A stretch of 31,250 nucleotides of DNA from a virus: positions 1-31,250 of IMG/VR virus record IMGVR_UViG_3300037847_000505, one strand, 5' to 3'. Positions within the stretch are counted from its first letter, which is position 1; each line of letters opens with the position of its first letter. The notes under the pieces were generated by a model, which made no database searches, was not told the origin of the DNA, and saw nothing but the letters and a program-made list of their open reading frames with translations. Shown in pieces: positions 23,501-30,153 of this stretch. The position numbers and the translations under genes are program-made.

Positions 23501-24198
23501 ATCCAATCATCATCAGTAGCTCTTCCTATTTTTAATGAATTATTAAATATAGATGTAATAGTAGTTTGAGCTGGAGTTATATTTAATGTACTTCCATTAC
23601 CCCCACTAATACCATCTCCTTGAGTTGCCAATCTTATATTTTCTGAGCCATCATCTTCTAATCCAGTTCCTACAAAATCACTAACATCTACTGCAAATTT
23701 ATTAGAACTATTTTGAACACCATCACCAGATAATAAAGTAACAACATCTGCTAAAGATTCTTTTTTAGAATTATTACTATCATCAGCATCTATAAAAACA
23801 ATAGAATCACTAGTTGTTATAGCTGTGTCTGTTAGTTCATTTAAATTTAAACTTAATGTATGATTTATATTTTGACCAGAAGTAGCTCCTGTACTATCTA
23901 TACCAACTCCTCCAGTTATACTACCAACATAACTTGTAGTTATTCCTGATGAAGTTGATGAAGAAGAACTTCCACCCCTTGTACTACCAATTATTCTTAC
24001 AACTGGCATTTCACCAGAAGAAGCTACTGCTACCCATTCACCATTAGTTTTTACATATTCAACAGTTCCAGAACCTTCTACTTTTCTAAAAGATATATCT
24101 CCTTCATTGCCATCTTTATTATCAGGTTTACCATTTCCAAAAGTAGGTTGTTTAGATTTTTGATGTAATAATTTTCTTTCTTCTCTAGTCAATCCCAT
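20581..24198 (-). CDS. tail fibre with LamG-like domain and glycine-rich tip
   Basis: A 1205-residue fibre, likely the receptor-binding protein. The N-terminus (EGDISFRKVEGSGTVEYVK, about residues 32-50) is a short attachment module seen in many marine phage fibres. Residues 50-520 are Ser/Thr/Gly/Asp-rich beta repeats with phrases such as NTERLRIDTSGVDVTGTL. Residues about 550-790 look like a LamG/concanavalin-type jelly roll (GLSFGTQ; ISIAFWINF; WYFVVITST; TKIYVN), a carbohydrate-binding fold. From about 925 to 1195 there are polyglycine blocks (a run of nine Gly near residue 1070) separated by short strands, resembling the polyglycine-II tip of the S16 gp38 adhesin. It ends ICHV without a chaperone domain. 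The start overlaps the preceding stop (TAATG). Confidence 0.8.
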   Translation of the reverse strand: MGLTREERKLLHQKSKQPTFGNGKPDNKDGNEGDISFRKVEGSGTVEYVKTNGEWVAVASSGEMPVVRIIGSTRGGSSSSSTSSGITTSYVGSITGGVGIDSTGATSGQNINHTLSLNLNELTDTAITTSDSIVFIDADDSNNSKKESLADVVTLLSGDGVQNSSNKFAVDVSDFVGTGLEDDGSENIRLATQGDGISGGNGSTLNITPAQTTITSIFNNSLKIGRATDDDWIDFGTDDAIKIGVDNTERLRIDTSGVDVTGTLNITTDTTFGTYSSPNYSDGILQSANFVSGFAGSGWKLNPTSNDFTLELDNMFLRGTLSVFELLIQQIRATNGAVFVTSAAKVESSSGLSSSDDDGTITFEDPSGNNICPFLENDIIMMQRINPGALVAGDAAGGATNVIKKLVYKVSSVSNNVATVTNIGYDNTTSPEPGDDFVRIGNTTNTDRQGLLYLTSDDSNAPFMDIKDGVDSYANWHGADTTKVRIGKLSGITDSAINSGNALSGFGLYGGNVFLKGEITAKSGLIGSNEEGKHGWKIENSKIYNNGEIQYIDFDGSGDGLSFGTQATDGPLAISNATGISIAFWINFPTLGVNEQIWASHDNNLYYVGYWVQKTSDNKIAFNWGDSGGTGSSNRETRLSDEVLAADTWYFVVITSTFHATTIGETKIYVNNTATTVSEPSGLAGVSTPTYSYTGITRFAKEITGGVDTEGEYKMKNFAVWNTRLDETNANPVTAIYNSGEYLPLGENYGNYTQSSNLKLHCDFTTGSPNDLSGNHSSPSFEGGASIVNPYNNSFIGLVQASVSSITELDSDGASIPISSFFAGASSNSGANAAISFGSDGKIRGNGIYRKNNIDYLITASRIFGNGSDGAGSLSGSVELTSDKYYTTLTLAASTQIHSAGYRIFVRDTLILSGSGIKIYNNGYTGNSGRNAVDFEGATASSNNGSSFANGTGAGAKGGSLLGGVVGGNGGDAGDGGVEGTSTNPTAGQGGASVSGTTNCVKNYTTNNGVKGGKGAGGSSGAGYTNANASGNASTSGAVSITNADLTYIIAMKDFFTTATSIPSLVPSAGAIGGGGGGGGGYGGNLTIGGGGGSGGCAGGSGGHVMLVAREITGTLSHLELEAKGGAGGNGGNGYDYSTTAGQGGAGAGGNGGDGGCVVLITGTDPSDIVIDVSGGSGGSNGSGNTTDIGSPATGVTGTQIICHV

Positions 24199-27182
24199 TA
24201 TTTAACATTCTTTAATCTATATATTATTGATATATCATTTATTTCAAAATCACTATCAACTGTACCAGACATATGTAATTGAAAACTATATATATTATTT
24301 GCTTCTGATGAAACATCAGGTTTTAATTCTGCTTGATACCATTGTGTTAAATCTGTTTTATCATGTAATGGTTTACTGCTACTAGCTGTAGAACCTGTTG
24401 GTTTACCTGTTGATGCATCTGTTCCTTCAAAATCATAAGGAGAATCTGTATCTCCATTAACAGAATATTTAACTACTAAGTCTTCAGCATCTCCTTTATA
24501 ATTTATTCTAACTCTATATATTTTTTTTCTTATTGAAGATTGACCAAAATCAATATCTTTACTTTTAAATATTAAAGAAGTAGTAGATTGAGAAGATGAT
24601 TGCCAAGTTTTTCTAATAGTTGTTGTATTATCAATATAAAATAAATTTTGGTCTCCATTTAATGCAAAGTTTGTCATTGCTGTTGATTCTGTTACTTTAC
24701 CACTTCCAATTGTCCATGATTGTAAAACAAAATCATATAGATATATATCATTGTTTTCATTTTTAATTATTAAATGTTTTTTCTTAGGAATATATCCTAT
24801 CATTGCACTACTCATATCTGTGTCATCAGTTCCATCTTTTACAAACAAAGACCAATCATCTTCATTTATTAATCTAATTCCTTGTTTTTCAAGTAAATGT
24901 ATAACACTTTTTCCATCATATAAATAACAACCGTGGTCATTAAACCAAGCAATTCCTAAATCTGTTCTTACAACATGATAATCAAATGCGCATCCTTTAT
25001 TTCTAAATGTATCTTCTAAAAAATCTACACTCTCTGAAACATTAATTATATATAAACTATGTTCTTTAAATTGAAGTATTCTATCTGCGTATGCTTCTAA
25101 CTTAACAATATTTTCTCCGTCTCTTATTACTACATCTACTGAACCCATTCCTTCTGGAAATGTATCAAATCTATTTACCTGACTTTTAATAATTCTATCA
25201 GGATGTGTTTTACCATCAGGTCTTTTAATATTACCTATATATACTCTTCTACCATGTACTACAGCAGTTTTATATTTAGCATCTAATGATTTTACTTCTG
25301 TAGAAAAACCATTTATTGTTTTAAATGTATCAACTGTATTAGCAGAATCTGGAGATATTCCTTTTATCAAAGCAGTTTTACCTAATATGTTTCCTGTTGT
25401 ATTTGATGTATTACTCATTGTATATGAAAGAGTATCTGCTTCTGGTATAAATTTAAATCCTTTTTCAACAAAATCTAATTCTCCAATAAGAAAGTAATTA
25501 TCATTTTCCTCTACTTTCCAATATAATCTTGAACCACTTATTCTTTTATTTAATCCATATGCATCGCCAGCTGATACATTGCTACATATGTATGTATCAA
25601 AATTAAATAATACAGGACCTCCTACTATATTAATTTTATTTACATTTTCCCTATCAGTTAATGTTCCATCTTCATCTACATCATTAAATGTAAATGGTAA
25701 TGATTCCTGTTTATTTTCTACATCATATAAATAAGAATAATGAAATGTATATAAACCAGGTTGAAATGCTTCTAATCCTTGATTTTCTGCAATAACAGGT
25801 CCACTCATTTGCCATGTTGGAGATGCATTACTACCTGTTCCAGTTGTGCCATTTTGCTGTGCAAATACAATCCAAGCATCATTTGATTGGTCAATACTTC
25901 CACCACTTGCAATAGTATTTATATTATCTGAAGAACAAACTAAAATATTCCAACAATCTGGTTTTAAATTATTTACAGAAAACTTCCAAGTAATTGAAGA
26001 TGTTAAGACACTTGTTATTCTATTAGTAACTAAAACTTGACCTAAATTATCATATTCAGATTTTTTAATATGAAATCCAAAAATAAAACATCTATTATTA
26101 CCTAACGAAAAATCTAAACTTTGGTCTCCACCTTTACTAATTGTTCCATTTCCATTTGAAGTAAATTTAACATTATTATCTCCTAATAATTTTAATGGAT
26201 TACTAGAAACATCTGAAAGAGTTGCTCCACCTACATCATAATCCCATCCAGAAGCAGTATTATTTAATAATTCATCATATTGTATTCCTACTCTTAAATT
26301 TACTGCGCTATGTTCTACTACATCATCTGCATCTGTTCCATTTTGTATTACATTACCTATATATTCAGATGCTGAAGAATTAATACCATTTGTATCACTA
26401 CCTACTTCTGGATTTGATATTAAACATTTACCTGATGTTGGACTTGTTAATGATTGTTCTGCATTTATCCAAGCAGCTGAAGGCCCTACTGCATTTAAAG
26501 AACTAAATCTTACATCACTAATATATCCAAACCATTGACTATTTTGAGTTAAACTTGCATCTGATACTCTTATTACTCCATCAGCAGTATAATAAATTGG
26601 AATAGAACTACCACCCATATTAATAAGAGCAGTATCCCATCCTTCACTATCATTTACATCTATTGTATGATTAGCATTATCATGTAAAAATATAAGTGTT
26701 TCATTTGCACTACCACCATCTAATTGCCTATCACTAGACATAGTAAATAAACCTCTATTCTTAAGAATACTTATTTCATTACCATCACCTCTTATTTCAT
26801 ATCCACTTCCACTAGTAGGAGCAGGGCTATCCCAAGCTGGAGAAATTGCACATGATTTACTACTACCAGTATAATCAGTTATTTTTCTTTCTTGACCAAT
26901 ACCTTGTCCAGTAGTAATAAATATACTATATCCATTATAAAAATCATCACTTCCTGAAGCTGAAGATGCTAAAGTTATTTGAGTAGAAGCTAAAGTAGAA
27001 GCTGTTATACCAGAATGAAATACATTTCCATTATCAAAACTACCTAATGTTTTTATTTTGCCAACAGAATCTATTGCAACATCTTGTATAGAGGGAGATT
27101 CTATTTCTCTTATATCTCTAGGGTCAGAATTACTATTAAGACCTCCATGAAAACCTTCAATTTTAAAAACTTCTTTAGGCAC
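24198..27182 (-). CDS. large tail protein, hub/nozzle-like
   Basis: A 994-residue beta-rich protein. It starts at a GTG overlapping the previous stop (TAGTG) and opens KIEGFHGGLNSNSDPRDI. The C-terminal half has the strand order IVKLEAYADRILQFKEHSLY, then GIAWFNDHGCYLYDG, then KKHLIIKNENNDIYLYDF, with hydrophobic-charge patterning typical of the beta-propeller-like tail hub/nozzle proteins of podoviruses (P22 gp10, T7 gp12). The N-terminal half carries Thr/Ser/Gly-rich strands and may include a carbohydrate-binding insertion. It lies directly before the fibre gene, as expected of the protein that holds the fibre. The match is by pattern; a P22 gp10-type fold is the best guess. Confidence 0.6.
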   Translation of the reverse strand: MPKEVFKIEGFHGGLNSNSDPRDIREIESPSIQDVAIDSVGKIKTLGSFDNGNVFHSGITASTLASTQITLASSASGSDDFYNGYSIFITTGQGIGQERKITDYTGSSKSCAISPAWDSPAPTSGSGYEIRGDGNEISILKNRGLFTMSSDRQLDGGSANETLIFLHDNANHTIDVNDSEGWDTALINMGGSSIPIYYTADGVIRVSDASLTQNSQWFGYISDVRFSSLNAVGPSAAWINAEQSLTSPTSGKCLISNPEVGSDTNGINSSASEYIGNVIQNGTDADDVVEHSAVNLRVGIQYDELLNNTASGWDYDVGGATLSDVSSNPLKLLGDNNVKFTSNGNGTISKGGDQSLDFSLGNNRCFIFGFHIKKSEYDNLGQVLVTNRITSVLTSSITWKFSVNNLKPDCWNILVCSSDNINTIASGGSIDQSNDAWIVFAQQNGTTGTGSNASPTWQMSGPVIAENQGLEAFQPGLYTFHYSYLYDVENKQESLPFTFNDVDEDGTLTDRENVNKINIVGGPVLFNFDTYICSNVSAGDAYGLNKRISGSRLYWKVEENDNYFLIGELDFVEKGFKFIPEADTLSYTMSNTSNTTGNILGKTALIKGISPDSANTVDTFKTINGFSTEVKSLDAKYKTAVVHGRRVYIGNIKRPDGKTHPDRIIKSQVNRFDTFPEGMGSVDVVIRDGENIVKLEAYADRILQFKEHSLYIINVSESVDFLEDTFRNKGCAFDYHVVRTDLGIAWFNDHGCYLYDGKSVIHLLEKQGIRLINEDDWSLFVKDGTDDTDMSSAMIGYIPKKKHLIIKNENNDIYLYDFVLQSWTIGSGKVTESTAMTNFALNGDQNLFYIDNTTTIRKTWQSSSQSTTSLIFKSKDIDFGQSSIRKKIYRVRINYKGDAEDLVVKYSVNGDTDSPYDFEGTDASTGKPTGSTASSSKPLHDKTDLTQWYQAELKPDVSSEANNIYSFQLHMSGTVDSDFEINDISIIYRLKNVK

Positions 27183-27421
27183 TATCTGCCTCTAGAATCT
27201 TCGTATTCTATATCTTCTACTATATATCTTTGAGCAGTCTCTGGAAGTTCGCAAACAGCACAATCTTCTGTACTAAAGTCTGTACCATTAGCATATGCTA
27301 TTTCATCGTGTTTAAAAACATCTAATCTAAGACCGCCTTCTTTACCAGATATACGGCCTCCACCTCTTGCTATTTCCTGTAAGGTATCATCCTGTTCAAC
27401 AATGCTTTTCTTTTCTTGCAT
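27182..27421 (-). CDS. small acidic late protein, unknown
   Basis: A 79-residue acidic protein starting MQEKKSIVEQDD. The ATG at 27421 is chosen over the GTG at 27430 because AAGGAG lies 8 bases upstream of it. The sequence has a GGGRISGKEGG glycine stretch and a CAVC knuckle near the C-terminus (about residue 55); no second Cys pair is present. It overlaps the preceding small gene by 52 bases in another frame and its stop overlaps the GTG of the tail protein gene. A tail-assembly or connector role is plausible from position only. Confidence 0.6.
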   Translation of the reverse strand: MQEKKSIVEQDDTLQEIARGGGRISGKEGGLRLDVFKHDEIAYANGTDFSTEDCAVCELPETAQRYIVEDIEYEDSRGR

Positions 27422-27525
27422 CCTCCACACTCCTTTATTTTGCCCCTAGTAACTACATTAATAGCTCTACCGACTGTATCTCCGAAGCCTGTATCGTCTC
27501 CGAATAAATCTACACTTATCTTCAT
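27370..27525 (-). CDS. 51-residue CxxC-tail protein
   Basis: A 51-residue protein in a frame different from its neighbour, beginning MKISVDLFGDDTG and ending CGGCKKRKALLNRMIPYRK. The CxxCxxRxxxLN type tail recurs at the end of small late proteins of many phages and is probably a small metal knuckle. The ATG overlaps the preceding stop (TAATG), the standard junction in this block, and it fills an otherwise empty interval, so it is likely real despite its length. It overlaps the 27182-27421 gene by 52 bases. Confidence 0.6.
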   Translation of the reverse strand: MKISVDLFGDDTGFGDTVGRAINVVTRGKIKECGGCKKRKALLNRMIPYRK

Positions 27526-27731
27526 TAATATGAACTAGCTTGTTTAGCTAATCTTTTTTTCATTCTATAATTAGCAGCTATAGCTCTATCTTTTCCTCTT
27601 TTAGCACTTTCATCTTTAACACTAGTATCTGGTTTTTGAGTCATTTTCTTTTTACCATAACTTTGACAATCAGACATAGATTTATAACCCATCTTCTTCC
27701 AACCTACTTTACACTTTGCTTTACTTGGCAT
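27525..27731 (-). CDS. small basic Cys protein, paralogue B
   Basis: A 68-residue, very basic protein. The first 30 residues (MPSKAKCKVGWKKMGYKSMS and onward through DCQSYGKKKM) match 25 of 30 positions in the neighbouring gene at 27731-28015. The C-terminal part (AKRGKDRAIAANYRMKKRL) is different and helical. Two conserved Cys lie 15 residues apart. Such Lys-rich small proteins could bind DNA inside the capsid or decorate the virion; the function is unknown. The ATG overlaps the preceding stop (TAATG). Confidence 0.65.
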   Translation of the reverse strand: MPSKAKCKVGWKKMGYKSMSDCQSYGKKKMTQKPDTSVKDESAKRGKDRAIAANYRMKKRLAKQASSY

Positions 27732-28015
27732 TACTTTCTACCTTTCATTGCTTTCTGTATAGCTGCTGACCTTTTACTTTCATAAGATGACATTTTGCCA
27801 TCTTTGTTTAAATCACCAACTTTTTTCTTACCATATGACATACAATCACTCATGCTTTTGTATCCCATTTTTTTCCATCCACTTTTACATTTCATTGCAC
27901 TTGGCATTTTTTTTCTCCTTTTATTATATGTTCTGCGCATGCCTCCAGTTTTTAAAGAACTACCACGACCTGTATCTTTACTAGATACATCTGCTAATCC
28001 TATAACATCAGACAT
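27731..28015 (-). CDS. small basic Cys protein, paralogue A, with EF-hand-like loop
   Basis: A 94-residue basic protein if read from the ATG at 28015, which overlaps the preceding stop (TAATG). An internal ATG at 27907 has a stronger ribosome binding site (AAAAGGAG, 7-8 bases away) and lines up with the start of the paralogue, so a 58-residue product is also likely; both may be made. The shared module is MPSAMKCKSGWKKMGYKSMS onward to YGKKK. It is followed by DLNKDGKMSSYE, which fits a canonical 12-residue calcium-binding EF-hand loop (D1, N3, D5, G6, S9, E12), then a basic helix (KRSAAIQKAMKGRK). Confidence 0.65.
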   Translation of the reverse strand: MSDVIGLADVSSKDTGRGSSLKTGGMRRTYNKRRKKMPSAMKCKSGWKKMGYKSMSDCMSYGKKKVGDLNKDGKMSSYESKRSAAIQKAMKGRK

Positions 28016-28209
28016 TATTTCCAACTTATACGTTTACTGCTCGTTTTCTTTTTCATTGCAGAAGTACATTGAGCCATTGTAGGTCTGCATGCTGGGTATG
28101 ATTTTCGCTTTTCACCTTTACGTCTCCCACATGGTTTTCCAGTTTTACAATCTACCCAACCTTTACCTTGATTGCGAGAAAACCATTTTCTTAATCCTTC
28201 TTTAGCCAT
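28015..28209 (-). CDS. DUF5872-like small basic protein
   Basis: A 64-residue basic protein beginning MAKEGLRKWFSRNQGKGW, with VDCKTGKPCGRRKGEKRKSY and three more Cys-containing phrases (PACRPTMAQC). This matches the DUF5872 type pattern (KEGLxxWF, then a C..CGR..G..R.YPxC stretch) widespread in marine and T4-like cyanophages. The role is unknown; the Cys spacing suggests a small zinc-stabilised nucleic-acid binder. The ATG overlaps the preceding stop and its stop overlaps the next ATG. Confidence 0.7.
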   Translation of the reverse strand: MAKEGLRKWFSRNQGKGWVDCKTGKPCGRRKGEKRKSYPACRPTMAQCTSAMKKKTSSKRISWK

Positions 28210-28343
28210 TACTTTTTCTTTGAGTTACCCCAATTAGCTGCTCCAACTTTTCTGCATTTACTTAATGCACCTGAAGCATATGCTGATGGCCATACTTTAT
28301 ATCTTGCTTTTACTTTATAATAACAAGCATCTTTCTTAGACAT
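28209..28343 (-). CDS. 44-residue conserved marine-phage small protein
   Basis: A 44-residue basic protein, MSKKDACYYKVKARYKVWPS then AYASGALSKCRKVGAANWGN. The core YKVWPSAYASGAL.KCRKVGA is recalled from many cyanophage and marine phage genomes, where it is a conserved orphan of unknown function. Two Cys lie 23 residues apart. The ATG directly follows the preceding stop and the stop forms TAATG with the DUF5872-like gene, so it is firmly embedded in the operon. It is easily missed because it is so short. Confidence 0.75.
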   Translation of the reverse strand: MSKKDACYYKVKARYKVWPSAYASGALSKCRKVGAANWGNSKKK

Positions 28344-28631
28344 TTAACACCTCCAACGTCTTCTAGCTGCACAAATTCTCTTATCAGGAGTCTTTGAACA
28401 ATTGATTCCATGCATTCTCATTTGACCTGCAGAACGACTACAATAACTTTTTCTACGTTTTGCTGATTTACTACCAGGCTTTACTTTACCAGTTACTGCT
28501 GTTTTTAACTTAGAACCTGGGTTCATTCTTCTATAAGCTGCTACACCTGCTCGTGTCATTCCAGCTCCAGACTTAGTGGACCGAAAGTTCTTTTTATTTT
28601 TAGCAGGCATTTTACCTTGTTTACGAGCCAT
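28344..28631 (-). CDS. conserved small basic Cys protein (DUF6321-like)
   Basis: A 95-residue, extremely basic protein. The central part (KSGAGMTRAGVAAYRRMNPG, then SKLKTAVTGKVKPGSKSAKR) and the Cys-containing tail (KSYCSRSAGQM; NCSKTPDKRICAARRRWRC) form a very recognisable pattern shared by marine phage small proteins; the GxxAYRRxNPGSKLxTAVTG phrase is the DUF6321 type signature as I recall it. High charge points to DNA or RNA binding, but no function is known. The ATG overlaps the preceding stop by one base. Confidence 0.7.
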   Translation of the reverse strand: MARKQGKMPAKNKKNFRSTKSGAGMTRAGVAAYRRMNPGSKLKTAVTGKVKPGSKSAKRRKSYCSRSAGQMRMHGINCSKTPDKRICAARRRWRC

Positions 28632-28762
28632 TATAATCCCATCCTTACTAATACTTTATCAAGTTTATCTTGCAAGTATGCAATAGATTCTTCTATTTCT
28701 TGTATTCTACTTTCTTCAATAGAAGGTTTTACTTTTTTAACTTTAGATTTTTTACTATCCAT
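28631..28762 (-). CDS. 43-residue coiled-coil peptide
   Basis: A 43-residue protein beginning MDSKKSKVKKVKPS, followed by an amphipathic helix (EESRIQEIEESIAYLQDKLD) with heptad spacing of Ile and Leu. It starts with TAATG overlap to the preceding gene and ends with TAATG overlap to the next, so it is a true member of the operon. It probably forms a small coiled-coil dimer or trimer. The function is unknown. Confidence 0.65.
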   Translation of the reverse strand: MDSKKSKVKKVKPSIEESRIQEIEESIAYLQDKLDKVLVRMGL

Positions 28763-28992
28763 TATTTCCACACCATTCTAATCGCTACAGATAAGATGTC
28801 CATACTTTCTTTTGCGATAGCTTGTTTCTCTTTTGCAGACAATTTACCATCTTTCATAGCTTCATTATATTTTTCAGCTACATCTTTAAATTCTTTTAAG
28901 ATAGGTCTCCATTTAACTGCTACAACGCTCATATAACCACCAATTAAAATAGCAACTAAGTATGCAAAATTACTTAATGATAACCATTCCAT
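28762..28992 (-). CDS. small single-pass membrane protein, holin candidate
   Basis: A 76-residue protein with one membrane helix near the N-terminus (about residues 8-27, FAYLVAILIGGYMSVVAV) and a soluble helical tail. The tail contains EAMKDGKLSAKE, which resembles an EF-hand-type loop lacking the first Asp, then an amphipathic helix (IAKESMDILSVAIRM). A strong AAGGAG lies 8 bases before the ATG. Size and topology fit a holin or an envelope-active protein; the location among other membrane proteins supports this, but no endolysin is visible to confirm a lysis cassette. Confidence 0.6.
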   Translation of the reverse strand: MEWLSLSNFAYLVAILIGGYMSVVAVKWRPILKEFKDVAEKYNEAMKDGKLSAKEKQAIAKESMDILSVAIRMVWK

Positions 28993-29228
28993 TATTTATT
29001 CTCCTTTAGTATTTGTTTTATTTCTGCAATGTCTTCCATCATTACATCTAGTTTGTAAGTTATTAAATTTCTATCAGCAATTACTTCTCTTTTATCTGCT
29101 TTTAATTCTAATTCTTCTTTTAACAAATCAACATCATACTTCATAAAACCAAATGCTAATGTTACAGAGCAAATTAAAGCTATTATAGTTACAATGTTTT
29201 CAAGTGATATATTAGTATTTAACTTCAT
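28992..29228 (-). CDS. small membrane/coiled-coil protein
   Basis: A 78-residue protein with a membrane segment at about residues 12-29 (VTIIALICSVTLAFGFMK), then a charged coiled coil (DVDLLKEELELKADKREV; MEDIAEIKQILKENK). This is the layout of several small phage membrane proteins, including holin-like and spanin-like proteins. It overlaps its neighbours by one base on each side. It is the middle of three similar membrane/coiled-coil genes and may work with them. Confidence 0.6.
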   Translation of the reverse strand: MKLNTNISLENIVTIIALICSVTLAFGFMKYDVDLLKEELELKADKREVIADRNLITYKLDVMMEDIAEIKQILKENK

Positions 29229-29545
29229 TAGTTTTTTCCATTTAATCTGCTTATAACTCCTTTGATTTCAGACACCTGATTATCTAAGTCGTTTATTTCT
29301 TTGGTTAAGTCATCAAATTTTCTATCTAACTTTTCATCAGACTTATTCCATCTATCTATTAATTTTATAACCATTCCTTCCATATTTTCAAGAGTTTCGC
29401 TCTGTCCCTTATTCTCTATCTTTAACTCTTCTATTGCGTTGGCTTGCTCGTTTCCTCTTTTGCTCATTGAGTATACTAAGTACACTAATAAAGCCCCTAC
29501 GACACCTATCATACCCGCTTCGCTGTAAATCTCCATGAAGTTCAT
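29228..29545 (-). CDS. small membrane protein with long coiled coil, holin-like
   Basis: A 105-residue protein with an N-terminal hydrophobic helix (about residues 10-27, AGMIGVVGALLVYLVYSM), a short basic segment and a long coiled coil (about 35-102, NAIEELKIENKGQSETLENM onward). This resembles BhlA/UviB-like holins or bacteriocin-release proteins in topology. It begins three bases after the stop of the small zinc-ribbon gene and overlaps the next gene by one base. Confidence 0.55.
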   Translation of the reverse strand: MNFMEIYSEAGMIGVVGALLVYLVYSMSKRGNEQANAIEELKIENKGQSETLENMEGMVIKLIDRWNKSDEKLDRKFDDLTKEINDLDNQVSEIKGVISRLNGKN

Positions 29546-29547
29546 TT

Positions 29548-29646
29548 TTACTCTTTTTCTTGTTTAATACACTTTTCGCAGACTCCAAGATATATTTCCC
29601 CTTTTGGTTTATTACAAAATATGCAATAGTATGGGATTTTTTTCAT
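29548..29646 (-). CDS. 32-residue zinc-ribbon peptide
   Basis: A 32-residue protein, MKKIPYYCIFCNKPKGEIYL then GVCEKCIKQEKE, with two CxxC knuckles 12 residues apart that would form a complete treble-clef or zinc-ribbon site. The ATG has an excellent ribosome binding site (GGAG, 6 bases upstream), and the gene sits tightly between two membrane protein genes. It is too short for standard gene finders and was found by reading the gap. Its partner is unknown. Confidence 0.65.
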   Translation of the reverse strand: MKKIPYYCIFCNKPKGEIYLGVCEKCIKQEKE

Positions 29647-29707
29647 CGGACTCTCCGTAGTTCCCTGTTGATAAAATAGTTATGATTAAAGTCATCTTCA
29701 GTTAAGA

Positions 29708-30037
29708 TTACTTTCTTTTTCTTTTTTTCTTTCCCCAACTTAATGGGTTTAAATTTAATTCTGTTTCGTACCATTCTAATTGCTCTTGCATCTTACTTAT
29801 TTTTACTTCTTCTTCTGCTATATGTTTATTGACAAGTTCTTCAATGTTAGTGTCAGCGAGTTCCACTCTTCGTTCAAGTTCTTTAATTCTATTTTCAACT
29901 TGTAAGTACGAATAAACAAGTCCAGCGATAACCACAACTGACTGAATAAGCCACTTAATATTGATAGATATAATAGCGTTGTCATCGACCATAGCTCCAC
30001 GATACGACCTTGCCGTTTTAGGTTTGGCATTACTCAT
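29708..30037 (-). CDS. membrane/coiled-coil protein, i-spanin candidate
   Basis: A 109-residue protein with a basic N-terminal tail (about 27 residues), one membrane helix (about 30-45, LIQSVVVIAGLVYSYL), a long coiled coil (about 46-92) and a very basic end (KKKRKRK). The cytoplasmic tail, single helix and periplasmic coiled coil match an inner-membrane spanin subunit. Directly upstream, overlapping by four bases (ATGA), is a tiny lipoprotein that could be its outer-membrane partner. A 22-codon extension is open in the -1 frame just after the Lys-rich end. The spanin role is inferred from topology. Confidence 0.55.
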   Translation of the reverse strand: MSNAKPKTARSYRGAMVDDNAIISINIKWLIQSVVVIAGLVYSYLQVENRIKELERRVELADTNIEELVNKHIAEEEVKISKMQEQLEWYETELNLNPLSWGKKKRKRK

Positions 30038-30153
30038 ACCTCATAACCAGCTATACTCCAACCACCATCACAACTCCCAAGAAGAACTAATCCACCAAGC
30101 ACTATTACTAAAAATGCTATAATAGATAAATAATCTTTCCAATCTTCGTTCAT
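30034..30153 (-). CDS. 39-residue putative lipoprotein, o-spanin candidate
   Basis: A 39-residue protein, MNEDWKDYLSIIAFLVIVLG then GLVLLGSCDGGWSIAGYEV, with one hydrophobic segment (about residues 9-25) ending in LGSC, which fits a lipobox (Leu-Gly-Ser-Cys28). The processed product would be only about 12 residues, shorter than Rz1-type lipoproteins, so an alternative is a simple membrane peptide. It overlaps the upstream stop (ATGA at 30150-30153) and the downstream start (ATGA at 30034-30037), so it is a real translated member of the block. Confidence 0.6.
   Translation of the reverse strand: MNEDWKDYLSIIAFLVIVLGGLVLLGSCDGGWSIAGYEV

Noticed and set aside
20581-24198. Diversity-generating retroelement target in the fibre
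   Set aside because: No reverse transcriptase or template repeat is present in the window.
27731-28024. TTG start at 28024 for the paralogue A gene
   Set aside because: The ATG at 28015 forms the standard TAATG junction and the ATG at 27907 has the strongest ribosome binding site; the TTG has no support.
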